Shown here piece by piece: positions 1 to 7,155 of a stretch of DNA of 11,270 bases. Every line of letters starts with the position of its first letter. Position 1 is the stretch's first letter. Below the pieces are notes generated by a model. The model had not been told where the DNA came from. It was given only the letters and a program-made list of their open reading frames with translations, and did not search any database. Made by a program: the position numbers and the translations under genes. This DNA comes from an uncultured Eubacteriales bacterium (lineage in GTDB: Bacteria; Bacillota; Clostridia; Peptostreptococcales; Anaerovoracaceae), in contig CAJLHL010000077.1 of NCBI GenBank assembly GCA_905206455.1, forward strand, positions 1 through 11,270, in the 5' to 3' direction.

Positions 1-109
1 ATTTTCCTATCAAGGCTCATAAAGCAACCTCCTACCAACTTCCAATTCTACGATGATAGAAACAGAGAAGAAAAAAGCAATGAGACGAATGATTTTTTAG
101 GATGGGAAC

Positions 110-478
110 ATGAGATTTATGAAAAGGAATAAAAGGAAGACAGAGACTGTTTTTTGCAGCGGAAAAGACGCGGCAGCCGGGGTAAACGGGGATTTCAACG
201 AGAAGGAGACTATGATCCGGGAGGCGGACCGCCTTTATGAAGCTTGTGAGAATTACAGACTCGCGCCGATGGTCGTCAAGAAGTATTATCTTTCGCTTTA
301 CTATAGTCTGTTGAGAAAATACGGCGATGAACTGGCAAACAGAGGATTGCTTGATCAGACGAGTTCAGAATATCGTCATATCAGTCTTTATCAGGATGCC
401 GGAAGGAGTTTCGCACAATTGTATCACAGTCTGAGGATGCTCGCCTGCAGGAAAGCAGATGAGAAGAAAAAGATGTAA
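110..478 (+). CDS. Hypothetical 122-residue helical protein
   Basis: I do not recognise this protein. It is hydrophilic and basic at the N-terminus (residues 1-11 are mostly Lys/Arg). From about residue 34 it looks helical, with a Tyr-rich stretch around 59-71 (KKYYLSLYYSLLRKYG at 57-72) and a charged, Lys-rich C-terminus. There is no signal peptide or membrane segment, and its three cysteines (16, 46, 112) form no obvious metal motif. The start at 110 has only a weak AGGA seven bases upstream; the in-frame ATG at 119 is an equally possible start. The 198-base gap to the radical SAM gene holds a promoter-like sequence, so the two are probably separate transcription units. The open frame, codon use and length suggest a real gene, but no function can be given. 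Confidence 0.6.
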   Translation: MRFMKRNKRKTETVFCSGKDAAAGVNGDFNEKETMIREADRLYEACENYRLAPMVVKKYYLSLYYSLLRKYGDELANRGLLDQTSSEYRHISLYQDAGRSFAQLYHSLRMLACRKADEKKKM

Positions 479-533
479 GCTTACAAATTCAGTCAATCTC
501 TGCATTTTTTTTGTGAAATCATGCAGACTATGA

Positions 534-562
534 TTGATATCCATTTCTTTGTCATATATATA
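534..562 (+). promoter_or_regulatory. Likely sigma-A promoter for the radical SAM gene
   Basis: TTGATA at 534-539 is followed after 17 bases by TATATA at 557-562, in an AT-rich stretch. It leaves a leader of roughly 105 bases before the start at 677. The match is good but not perfect, and such sequences arise by chance in AT-rich DNA. Confidence 0.4.
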
Positions 563-676
563 TCAGAATTTATTTGCGTAAATTAAAAAAAGAAGGGTAT
601 TATTATTAGAATCGTGGGCAGGCTGCGGTATCTAAATTTTTATTACTAATTTAATTCATAAAAAGAAGAGGTTAAT

Positions 677-2020
677 ATGAGCAAGATGAATGGAATCAAA
701 TCATTTGCAATCGATCGAGCCTATGATTACATCGAACATAATCCCGAGCAGAATGCGGTAAAACTGCTGGATATGGTGGACTGGTTTGCCGGCGACGGAG
801 AAAACAGCTTTCCGAAGCAGAGAGAGGCTTTTCGTAAGGCGCTGACCGATAAGGAGTCGAACTGGTATCAGCTCATCATGCATGTGTTGAAAGATATGGA
901 TTCCGGCGTTGTAAAGAAATTCTTTTCTAACTTTATTCTCAATGCGAATCTCGTCGGCTGGAAACGGCAGGAGGAAATTCGTCAAAAGTACAACTGTAAT
1001 GCGCCGTGGGCGATTCTTTTGGATCCGACCTCTGCCTGCAATCTTCACTGTACCGGATGCTGGGCGGGAGAATACGGCCATCAGCTGAATCTGTCCTTCG
1101 ATGAGATCGACAGCATTATCACACAGGGAAAAGATTTGGGCACTTATTTTTACATTTATACCGGCGGAGAACCGCTGATCCGCAAAAAAGATATCATACG
1201 CCTGTGTGAAAAACATTCGGATTGTATCTTCCTTTCCTTTACAAACGCGACGCTTATCGATGAGGACTTTGCGGATGAGATGCTCCGCGTGAAAAATTTC
1301 ATCCCCGCCATCTCTGTGGAAGGAGACCGCAAGTCTCACGACAGCAGACGGGGAGAGGGATCTTTTGATAAGGTGGTGGCGGCCATGAATCTTCTGAAAG
1401 AGAAGAGGCTGCCTTTCGGTATCTCCTGCTGCTATACCAGTCAGAATCTCGATGCGATCAGCAGCGAAGCGTATTTCGATCAGATGGTGGATTGGGGCGC
1501 GCTGTTCGTCTGGTATTTCCACTACATGCCGGTGGGCAACGACGCTTCCACCGAGCTTCTTCCGAGTCCAGAACAGCGGGAGTTCATGTATCATCAGATC
1601 CGAAAATTCCGCAGAGAAAAGGCTATCTTCGCTATGGATTTTCAGAATGACGGCCAGTATGTAGGAGGGTGTATCGCCGGCGGAAGACGGTATTTTCATA
1701 TCAACGCCAACGGCGATGTGGATCCCTGCGTGTTCATTCATTATTCGGATTCCAATATCAGAGAAAAGACATTGCTGGAATGTCTGACCTCCGGCCTGTT
1801 CCGCGCTTATCACGACGGACAGCCGTTTAACGAAAATCATCTGAGACCTTGCCCGATGCTGGAGAATCCTGATAAGCTCAGGGAGATGGCCAGCGGCGCG
1901 GGCGTCCACTCTACCGATCTGATGAGTCCGGAATCCGCGGAACATCTCTGTGCGAAATGCGATCATTACGCGAAGAATTGGACGCCGACGGCGGAAAAGC
2001 TCTGGAACGCTCAAAAATAG
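677..2020 (+). CDS. Radical SAM protein with SPASM-like C-terminus
   Basis: This is a 447-residue radical SAM enzyme of unknown substrate. The SAM-binding 4Fe-4S motif is CNLHCTGC at residues 121-128 (Cys121, Cys125, Cys128), followed by GGEP at 163-166, which contacts the SAM amino group. The C-terminal third carries more cysteines (332, 351, 392, 425, 428) around the segment GDVDPC, resembling a SPASM/Twitch domain that would bind auxiliary Fe-S clusters. Residues 1-105 are a helical N-terminal region. From memory, proteins with this whole architecture are widespread in Clostridia and usually annotated only as 'radical SAM protein'. AGAGG at 667-671 sits five bases before the ATG and supports this start. 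A long hairpin terminator follows the stop, so the gene is probably transcribed alone. No precursor peptide is evident beside it. Confidence 0.92.
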   Translation: MSKMNGIKSFAIDRAYDYIEHNPEQNAVKLLDMVDWFAGDGENSFPKQREAFRKALTDKESNWYQLIMHVLKDMDSGVVKKFFSNFILNANLVGWKRQEEIRQKYNCNAPWAILLDPTSACNLHCTGCWAGEYGHQLNLSFDEIDSIITQGKDLGTYFYIYTGGEPLIRKKDIIRLCEKHSDCIFLSFTNATLIDEDFADEMLRVKNFIPAISVEGDRKSHDSRRGEGSFDKVVAAMNLLKEKRLPFGISCCYTSQNLDAISSEAYFDQMVDWGALFVWYFHYMPVGNDASTELLPSPEQREFMYHQIRKFRREKAIFAMDFQNDGQYVGGCIAGGRRYFHINANGDVDPCVFIHYSDSNIREKTLLECLTSGLFRAYHDGQPFNENHLRPCPMLENPDKLREMASGAGVHSTDLMSPESAEHLCAKCDHYAKNWTPTAEKLWNAQK

Positions 2021-2060
2021 ACAGACAGAAAATCCAAATATATCTCTATTGATTCAGTGA

Positions 2061-2113
2061 AAAGGGAGATGCGGCAGAAAATTTCGTCTGCTGTGTCTTC
2101 TTTTTCGCTTTTT
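2061..2113 (+). terminator. Intrinsic terminator after the radical SAM gene
   Basis: A long hairpin pairs 2061-2078 with 2087-2104 around the loop AAATTTCG. It includes several G-U pairs and a well-paired top (GGCAGA with TCTGCT). A T-rich tract runs through the descending arm and continues past it (CTTTTTCGCTTTTT). It begins about 40 bases after the stop codon. Confidence 0.65.
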
Positions 2114-2371
2114 GCTGTACGGCGGATCTTGTGCGTTATACTCATACGGCGGATGTTATGTTTATCATTTTTCTTCGAAGAAACTGCGGGAATCTTCCCA
2201 TGGTTGTTGTACAATTCTCTGCGATAGGATATAATGTCTGCACTCCTCGGCCGGCGGTCAGAAGAGCGGCGCGGAGAAGAGGCGCGCTCCGCAGAGAAAA
2301 CAGACGGGGAGGGAGCGGCAATCAATATGGTGCGATAATATCGATCGGTCTGGTTTGTAATATTTTTGACA
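2114..2371 (+). other. Gene-free leader upstream of rsmD
   Basis: No convincing gene lies here. Open frames on both strands lack ribosome binding sites and resemble no known protein. The stretch holds the upstream promoter at 2207-2235. Between that promoter and the second one it has a purine- and GC-rich segment at roughly 2250-2320 with short inverted matches such as GCGGAG/CTCCGC. It could be a structured 5' leader or a short RNA, but no known riboswitch or RNA family is recognised. Confidence 0.4.
2207..2235 (+). promoter_or_regulatory. Upstream promoter P1 of rsmD
   Basis: TTGTAC at 2207-2212, a 17-base spacer and a perfect TATAAT at 2230-2235. Transcription would start near 2242, about 180 bases before rsmD. 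The -35 hexamer, the following A and the GT after the -10 box are shared with the second promoter at 2372-2400. Confidence 0.55.
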
Positions 2372-2400
2372 TTGTACAGCATTTGAGAATGTATTATAAT
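2372..2400 (+). promoter_or_regulatory. Proximal promoter P2 of rsmD
   Basis: TTGTAC at 2372-2377, a 17-base spacer and TATAAT at 2395-2400. The predicted transcription start near 2407 would fall at or inside the ribosome binding site (AAGGAG, 2408-2413), giving a very short leader. A TTGACA at 2366-2371 also exists, but its 23-base spacing to the same -10 box is too long. Confidence 0.5.
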
Positions 2401-2420
2401 GTAGAGCAAGGAGTATGCAA

Positions 2421-2981
2421 ATGAGAATCATAGCCGGAGAATTAAAAGGACGGCGTCTGAAGACGCCGGAGGATAATAGAGTGCGGCCTACAGCGGATAA
2501 GGTAAAAGAAGCGGTATTCAGCATGATTTCACCGTGGATTTATGACAGTACGGCGGTGGATTTATTTGCCGGAACCGGAAACCTCGGTCTGGAAGCGATC
2601 AGCCGCGGTGCGTCGCATGTCATTTTTGTAGACAAAGACAGGCGGAGTATCGCTCTGATCCGAGAAAATGCAGCTTATTGCAGGGTGGAGGATCGGTGCG
2701 ACATCATCTGGTCCGATTACCGCAATGCTGCCGCCAAAATCAGCGGGAAGGCGGATATCGTGTTTCTGGATCCCCCTTACGGCAGAGGGCTTTTGACCGA
2801 CGCGCTGCAGATGGTTGCGGAAACAGGGCTTCTCTGTGAAGGCGGCATCGCTGTGGCGGAGCATGCCATCGACGAAAAAATGCCGGAATCCTTCGGCAGA
2901 CTGACGCTGATTAAAAGTAAGCGATACGGCAAAATCGGCATTTCAGTATATGAAAATACCGCAGAACTGGAGGAAGAATGA
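2421..2981 (+). CDS. rsmD: 16S rRNA (guanine(966)-N(2))-methyltransferase RsmD
   Basis: RsmD uses SAM to methylate the 2-amino group of G966 (E. coli numbering) in 16S rRNA, near the P site of the small subunit. The 186-residue protein opens with the family signature MRIIAGELKGRRL and RPTADKVKEA (22-31). It has the SAM-binding loop VDLFAGTGNLG at 47-57 and the catalytic DPPY at 117-120, typical of N2-guanine and N6-adenine methyltransferases. The start is placed at 2421 because AAGGAG (2408-2413) is seven bases away; the in-frame ATG at 2415 is only one base from that site. Length matches the family. It is ylbH in Bacillus and is followed by coaD as in many Firmicutes. Two promoters precede it. 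Confidence 0.95.
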   Translation: MRIIAGELKGRRLKTPEDNRVRPTADKVKEAVFSMISPWIYDSTAVDLFAGTGNLGLEAISRGASHVIFVDKDRRSIALIRENAAYCRVEDRCDIIWSDYRNAAAKISGKADIVFLDPPYGRGLLTDALQMVAETGLLCEGGIAVAEHAIDEKMPESFGRLTLIKSKRYGKIGISVYENTAELEEE

Positions 2982-3109
2982 CGCAGAACCGGAATTTCTG
3001 CGGAAATTTATAATCTTTCGTCGAAACGGGAGGGGCAGGCGCTCCCCAACACTGCGCTGAAATCGTTTGTACGCTCTGATCAGGCGAACTTGTTAGAGCT
3101 CTGTTCCGA

Positions 3110-3138
3110 TTGGAACGCTGTTCAATAGTTGGTATATA
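3110..3138 (+). promoter_or_regulatory. Possible promoter for coaD
   Basis: TTGGAA at 3110-3115, a 17-base spacer and TATATA at 3133-3138. This gives a start point near 3145 and a leader of about 15 bases before coaD. The 179-base gap between rsmD and coaD also holds a 7-bp hairpin (2982-2988 with 2996-3002) without a T tract, so read-through from rsmD is possible too. Confidence 0.4.
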
Positions 3139-3160
3139 TTTGGAGGCTATCAGAAAGAAG

Positions 3161-3658
3161 ATGAAAAAGTTCCTTTATCCGGGATCGTTCGATCCTCTCA
3201 CAACCGGACATCTTGATATTATCAGAAGGGCGGCGAAGCTCTGTGATACGCTCGTGGTGGGTATCGTGACAAATTCCAGTAAAAAACCGCTCTTTACCGT
3301 GGAGGAGAGAAAAAAACTGATCCGCGAAGCGACGGAGGGTATCGATGATCTGAATCTCGAAATTGTGGATTTTTCAGGCCTTCTCGCAGATTATGTGAGG
3401 GAAAACGAGATCACATGTATCGTCAGAGGTCTGAGAGACGTACCGGATTTTATCTCCGAGATGCCGAGAGTCTATACGAACAAATATTTATACGAAGGTT
3501 TTGAGACGGTATTTTTGCTGACGGATATCAATCATTCTTATATAAGTTCCAGCGCGATAAAAGAAATCCTATACTTCAACGGCGACATCGAAGGTCTCGT
3601 GCCTGAAAATGTGCTGACATACATCAAAGAAAACGGCATTGGGGGTCAACTGAAATGA
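3161..3658 (+). CDS. coaD: Phosphopantetheine adenylyltransferase CoaD
   Basis: CoaD transfers AMP from ATP to 4'-phosphopantetheine, giving dephospho-CoA and pyrophosphate, the penultimate step of coenzyme A synthesis in the cytoplasm. The 165-residue protein has the nucleotidyltransferase signature YPGSFDPLTTGHLD (6-19, with the TxGH motif), IVRGLRDVPDF (87-97) and ISSSAIKE (128-135), the last binding ATP phosphates. The segment after IVRGLRDVPDF reads EMPRVYTNKYL, somewhat unlike the commoner ELQMAxMN form. The start is set at 3161 because family members begin just before YPGSFDP. In-frame TTG codons at 3110 and 3140 would add residues unlike the family, although the best ribosome-binding-like sequence (GGAGG, 3142-3146) is 14 bases from the ATG. 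The stop overlaps the next gene by four bases. Confidence 0.95.
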   Translation: MKKFLYPGSFDPLTTGHLDIIRRAAKLCDTLVVGIVTNSSKKPLFTVEERKKLIREATEGIDDLNLEIVDFSGLLADYVRENEITCIVRGLRDVPDFISEMPRVYTNKYLYEGFETVFLLTDINHSYISSSAIKEILYFNGDIEGLVPENVLTYIKENGIGGQLK

Positions 3659-4182
3659 AAGTAATCGATTTAATCCAGGACATCGAAGACATCCTCGAAA
3701 CTGCGGGCGGTTTTCCGCTGACCGGCAAAGTTATGGTAGATCCGGGGGAGATCAGAGATATTCTCAAGGAAATCAAGCAGGAACTGCCGGAGGAGATTCA
3801 GCAGGCGCAGTGGATCAAGAGCGAACGCCAGCGTATTCTCGACGACGCAAAAGCGGAGTACGACCGGGTCATCAGCGTAGCCAATGAAAAGGCGGACCAG
3901 CTGGTGGAAAACGACGCTATCACGCTTCGCGCCAAAAAGAGAGCGGATGAGATCATGCGTGTCACAGAAGAGAATGTGCGGGAACTGAAAATGGGTACGT
4001 TTGAATACATCGACAATGTTCTTTCCACTTTCCAGGACAAGATTACATCGATGAACGATACCTATATCCAGCGTATGATCGCGGACATCAATGATTTGTT
4101 TGAAAAGATGAATTCCACCATCGATGCCAACAGAGATGAGATCAAAACTCTGTCCTACCGGACCGAAGCAGAGATGGAATAA
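3655..4182 (+). CDS. Conserved coiled-coil protein coupled to coaD
   Basis: This is a 175-residue, soluble, strongly charged protein of unknown function. Residues 1-50 carry a conserved-looking head (PLTGKVMVDPGEI at 21-33, LPEEIQQAQWIKSERQRIL at 44-62). Residues about 55-115 are rich in Ala, Glu, Lys and Arg in a heptad-like pattern and probably form a coiled coil. Residues 120-165 form a second helical part. There is no membrane segment. From memory, proteins of this kind lie directly after coaD in many Clostridia and are often labelled 'ATPase' because of weak similarity to ATP synthase subunit b; no nucleotide-binding motif is visible. The ATG overlaps the coaD stop (ATGA), and GGGGGT at 3641-3646 lies just upstream, so translation is probably coupled. 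A strong terminator follows. Confidence 0.8.
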   Translation: MKVIDLIQDIEDILETAGGFPLTGKVMVDPGEIRDILKEIKQELPEEIQQAQWIKSERQRILDDAKAEYDRVISVANEKADQLVENDAITLRAKKRADEIMRVTEENVRELKMGTFEYIDNVLSTFQDKITSMNDTYIQRMIADINDLFEKMNSTIDANRDEIKTLSYRTEAEME

Positions 4183-4204
4183 GAAAGATAAATACAGAAG
4201 ATTC

Positions 4205-4243
4205 AAATCTCCGGGGGATTTCCATACACCGGAGATTTTTTCT
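4205..4243 (+). terminator. Strong intrinsic terminator after the coaD unit
   Basis: AAATCTCCGG at 4205-4214 pairs perfectly with CCGGAGATTT at 4229-4238 (10 bp, 14-base loop), followed by a T run through 4241. It begins about 22 bases after the coiled-coil protein stop and separates that unit from ylbJ. Confidence 0.9.
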
Positions 4244-4348
4244 GTCTCTTCGCTATTTTCAGTTTCAGCGATTTTGATGAAATAGTTCTCCGGCATGGAT
4301 TTCCTGCATAAATTTTTTAGTAGTCAGAAGGGAGGCATCGCGCGGAAT

Positions 4349-5668
4349 ATGAGAACACGAAGATACAGAGGAGGCCGCCGCTGCAGCGGAGGAAACGGCG
4401 GTGAAAGATGGAAAGATCGCGGTACGCTGTTGTCCCAGCAGAAGATTACGGCTCTGATCGCTGTCGGCGGCACCCTTCTAATGATGATTTCTCCGCAGAG
4501 CTCTTTGGCCTCTGCGAGAAAGGCTGTAGTTTTATGGCTTTTTACCGTTCTTCCTTCTATGCTGCCCTTCTTTATCTGTACAGATCTCCTGATGAGAAGC
4601 GGAATGCATATCCGGCTGGGGAATTTGTTTGAGCGGCCGTTTCGGAAACTTTTCGGCGTCCCCGGAGTGGCCGGGTTTGCATATATTTCCAGTATTCTTT
4701 CGGGTTATCCGACAGGCGCAAAAATTCTGGGAGAACTCTGCGAGAAGGGACAGATCCGAAGACAGGATGTGAGGGACATTCTGACTTTCTGTTCGACTTC
4801 CGGCCCGCTGTTTATCCTGGGCGCTGTGGGCAGCGGTATGCTACAGTCGGCGGGAGCCGGGTATATCATGCTCGCAGCTCATTATGCCGGTTCGCTTCTG
4901 ACAGGGCTGTTTCTGATACGGCGTTCGGCTCTTCGCCGGGCAATGTCGGCGGCGACGGGAGGCGGGATCCGTTCGGATGCCTCCGGCGGGGGATCCTTTC
5001 TTTTCTCCGGCAGCACTGCAGATGCGACGGCGAAAAAAAGAACGGAAAAAAAATCGGTGCCGGAGCTTCTGTCGGAGTCCATCGTCTCTTCTTTTCAGTC
5101 TCTGATCGTCATCGGCGGATATATCGTTCTGTTTATGATTCTCACCGATGCCGCCAAAAATCTGTTTGCGCAGATTTCCGGACAGAATGGATTTGCGGGA
5201 GATCTTTTGACCGGCTGCCTCGAAATGACAGTAGGATGCAGCGGAGTTTCCGGATCTGCAGTACCTTTCGCATGGAAAATAGCGGCCTGTACCTTTCTCA
5301 TTTCCTTTGGAGGTCTTTCCATCGCAGCTCAGTCGATGAGCGTGCTGCGAAATTCCGGTGTGAGCCTTGCATTTTTCCTGCGGTTTAAACTGATTCACGG
5401 CTTGCTTTCTTCGGTCTGTGCCTGTACAATAATGAAAATATTGTCGGACTGCAGAGGGACGGCAGTTTCCGTATTTGAATCTGCGGATCTGTCTGCCAAA
5501 ACGGCTCCGCTGTTCCATCTGTTTACCGAGGATCCGGGTGCGGCTTACTCCCTGTTTTTTTCTTCCTCGGCGGCGGCTTTGGCGATGGCGGTTTTTTATC
5601 TTGCAGTCGTTTTGTTTGCCAAACGAGGTTACAGCGATGAGAGTAGTGGGAATCATAGCGGAATATGA
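4349..5668 (+). CDS. ylbJ: Sporulation integral membrane protein YlbJ
   Basis: YlbJ is a polytopic membrane protein of the nucleoside-recognition (Gate) group, needed for spore formation in Bacillus; its substrate is unknown. From the chosen start the protein has 439 residues. Hydrophobic helices lie near 33-48, 60-80, 173-189, 252-266, 308-327, 339-362 and 400-425. Family motifs SGYPTGAK (118-125) and STSGPLF (149-155) are clear. A Gly/Ser/Lys-rich loop at about 191-237 looks longer than usual. The start is uncertain. 4349 has GGGAGG 13 bases upstream; an ATG at 4295 lacks a binding site; TTG at 4430 would remove a basic 27-residue tail that normal family members appear to lack. The 3' end overlaps tmcAL by 32 bases. 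Its presence suggests a spore-forming lineage, but does not prove sporulation. Confidence 0.85.
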   Translation: MRTRRYRGGRRCSGGNGGERWKDRGTLLSQQKITALIAVGGTLLMMISPQSSLASARKAVVLWLFTVLPSMLPFFICTDLLMRSGMHIRLGNLFERPFRKLFGVPGVAGFAYISSILSGYPTGAKILGELCEKGQIRRQDVRDILTFCSTSGPLFILGAVGSGMLQSAGAGYIMLAAHYAGSLLTGLFLIRRSALRRAMSAATGGGIRSDASGGGSFLFSGSTADATAKKRTEKKSVPELLSESIVSSFQSLIVIGGYIVLFMILTDAAKNLFAQISGQNGFAGDLLTGCLEMTVGCSGVSGSAVPFAWKIAACTFLISFGGLSIAAQSMSVLRNSGVSLAFFLRFKLIHGLLSSVCACTIMKILSDCRGTAVSVFESADLSAKTAPLFHLFTEDPGAAYSLFFSSSAAALAMAVFYLAVVLFAKRGYSDESSGNHSGI

Positions 5669-7037
5669 TCCGTTTCACAACGGTCATGCATACCATTTGA
5701 AAAAAGCCGTAGAGATGACCGGCGCACAGGCGGCGGTAGCCGTGATCAGCGGCAGCTTTACGCAGAGGGGAAGCGCAGCCTTTTACGATAAGGGAGCCCG
5801 GACGGCGGCGGCTCTGGCCGCGGGGGCGGATCTGGTGCTGGAACTTCCGCATATCTATGCCTGCAATGCGGGGGCCGAATTCGCTTATGGAGCGATGGCT
5901 GTGCTGGAAGGTACCGGCGTGGTGACGGATCTGATCTTCGGCAGCGAGTGCGGAGATATCTCGCTTTTGAAGGAGGCGGCCGAAATCAGCGCCGCCGGAC
6001 GGAGCGAAGAGTACGGCGTCAGCGATACCGGACGGGAGATAGGGCGCGGAGACGGCGGCGCCGGACAAGGAACGGGACGTGAAGCCGGCGGTGGTATATT
6101 GGAGAAAGAAGAAGGTACGGAAACGGAGAACAGAGGAGAAGGCAAAGACCAAGAGGGACGAAAGTTTCTCTTATCCCGGGAGATTCAGAAGAGAATCCGC
6201 GCGGGATTGTCCTATCCCGCCGCTTTCGGACAAGCTGTCTCCGAAGTATGGGGCAGCGCAGCGGGAAACGTTTTTCAGAATCCCAATGATGTGCTGGGGA
6301 TCGGTTATCTCAGCGCCCTGAAAAATCTCGGCTCCAAGATAGAGCCTCACTGTATTGCGCGCACCGGGGCGGGACACAGGGAACGCCGTACGGGAGATGC
6401 TGACATACAGACAAAGTTTGCCGGCAGCGGCTCTATCGCTTCCGGTACGGCGCTGCGGAAGCTGATCCGGGAAAAGGGGATCGGTGCGGCGGCGGATTAT
6501 CTGCCGGAAGAAGTTCTGAGGATTTTTCAAGGCTCATCTCCTTTCCCTGGGGATGAGAATCTCTATCCCTTTTTGAGATACCGGCTGCTGACCGCGGAAG
6601 AAAGCCGGCTCAGAGAGATCTACTCGGTCACCGAGGGAATCGAGAACCGGATGAAAGCGGCGGCTCTTGTATCCGATTCTTATCCGGAATATATGAGAGC
6701 GGTTAAGACGAGACGCTACACCTGGGCTCAGATTCAGCGGATGAATCTTCATGTGCTCATGGATTTCACGCAGGAGCAGTATCGCCGTCTGAGAGGAGTT
6801 TCGTATGCCAGGGTTCTCGGATTTTCCGCGGAAGGTTCCAAGCTGCTTCGCCGGATGCGTAAAGAAGGCAGCGCCGAGATCATCAGCAATCTCAGCGGGA
6901 TATCGAATCTGAAGCCGCGCACGGAAGAAGCCCTCCGGATCGAGATGAAGGCGTCGAATCTGCGGAACCTCTTCCTGAAAAGATCTCTGTCCGAGTTTTC
7001 CGAGCGTAAATTTGTGCCGTTGAAGGGCCTCCAATGA
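5637..7037 (+). CDS. tmcAL: tRNA(Met) cytidine acetate ligase TmcAL
   Basis: TmcAL (YlbM) activates acetate with ATP to acetyl-AMP and transfers the acetyl group to N4 of cytidine 34 in the elongator tRNA-Met anticodon, which guards against misreading of Ile codons. The 466-residue protein starts with GIIAEYDPFHNGHAYH (5-20), which holds the nucleotidyltransferase HxGH. It continues with SGSFTQRGSAAFYDKGAR (38-55), GADLVLELP (63-71), NPNDVLGIGYLSAL (215-228) and RRYTWAQIQR (359-368). B. subtilis YlbM is about 415 residues; the excess here is a Gly/Glu/Arg-rich insert at about 121-175. The ATG at 5637 is chosen because GAGG (5625-5628) is eight bases upstream and the protein then begins at the conserved motif; the frame is open further upstream. 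It overlaps ylbJ and precedes ackA. Confidence 0.93.
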   Translation: MRVVGIIAEYDPFHNGHAYHLKKAVEMTGAQAAVAVISGSFTQRGSAAFYDKGARTAAALAAGADLVLELPHIYACNAGAEFAYGAMAVLEGTGVVTDLIFGSECGDISLLKEAAEISAAGRSEEYGVSDTGREIGRGDGGAGQGTGREAGGGILEKEEGTETENRGEGKDQEGRKFLLSREIQKRIRAGLSYPAAFGQAVSEVWGSAAGNVFQNPNDVLGIGYLSALKNLGSKIEPHCIARTGAGHRERRTGDADIQTKFAGSGSIASGTALRKLIREKGIGAAADYLPEEVLRIFQGSSPFPGDENLYPFLRYRLLTAEESRLREIYSVTEGIENRMKAAALVSDSYPEYMRAVKTRRYTWAQIQRMNLHVLMDFTQEQYRRLRGVSYARVLGFSAEGSKLLRRMRKEGSAEIISNLSGISNLKPRTEEALRIEMKASNLRNLFLKRSLSEFSERKFVPLKGLQ

Positions 7038-7066
7038 CAGAGAAAGGATTTATTTCGGATAATTTG

Positions 7067-7095
7067 TTGACGAGTCAGAATTCGTTCATTATAAT
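7067..7095 (+). promoter_or_regulatory. Sigma-A promoter of ackA
   Basis: TTGACG at 7067-7072, a 17-base spacer and TATAAT at 7090-7095, in an AT-rich intergenic region. The predicted start near 7102 gives a leader of about 55 bases ending in GGAGG. This is a near-consensus site, suggesting strong expression of ackA independent of tmcAL. Confidence 0.75.
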
Positions 7096-7155
7096 ATTCA
7101 CGTATTGTTTCTTATTTAATATTAAAACTCATCTTATATATTTTTGGAGGAAAAA

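Noticed and set aside
110..478. Precursor peptide for the radical SAM enzyme
   Set aside because: The protein is 122 residues, largely helical, lacks a Cys- or Thr-rich core and a leader-like motif, and is separated from the enzyme by a likely promoter.
499..527. Inverted repeat TCTGCAT/ATGCAGA after the first gene as a terminator
   Set aside because: The T run lies in the 15-base loop rather than after the stem, and no T tract follows on either strand.
701..2014. A 437-codon open frame on the - strand, antisense to the radical SAM gene
   Set aside because: The + strand protein has all motifs of a known family. The antisense frame has no domain, no ribosome binding site, and results from codon bias that removes stops on the opposite strand.
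2011..2409. A 132-codon - strand frame between the radical SAM gene and rsmD
   Set aside because: It spans the hairpin terminator and the rsmD promoters, and its translation is Arg/Ser-rich without any recognisable pattern.
2982..3002. Hairpin CGCAGAA/TTCTGCG just after rsmD as a terminator
   Set aside because: The 7-bp stem is perfect but is not followed by a T tract, so transcription into coaD is likely.
4841..5656. A 271-codon - strand frame under ylbJ
   Set aside because: Its translation is dominated by Arg, Lys, Gln and Cys with no hydrophobic core, as expected for an antisense shadow of a membrane protein gene.
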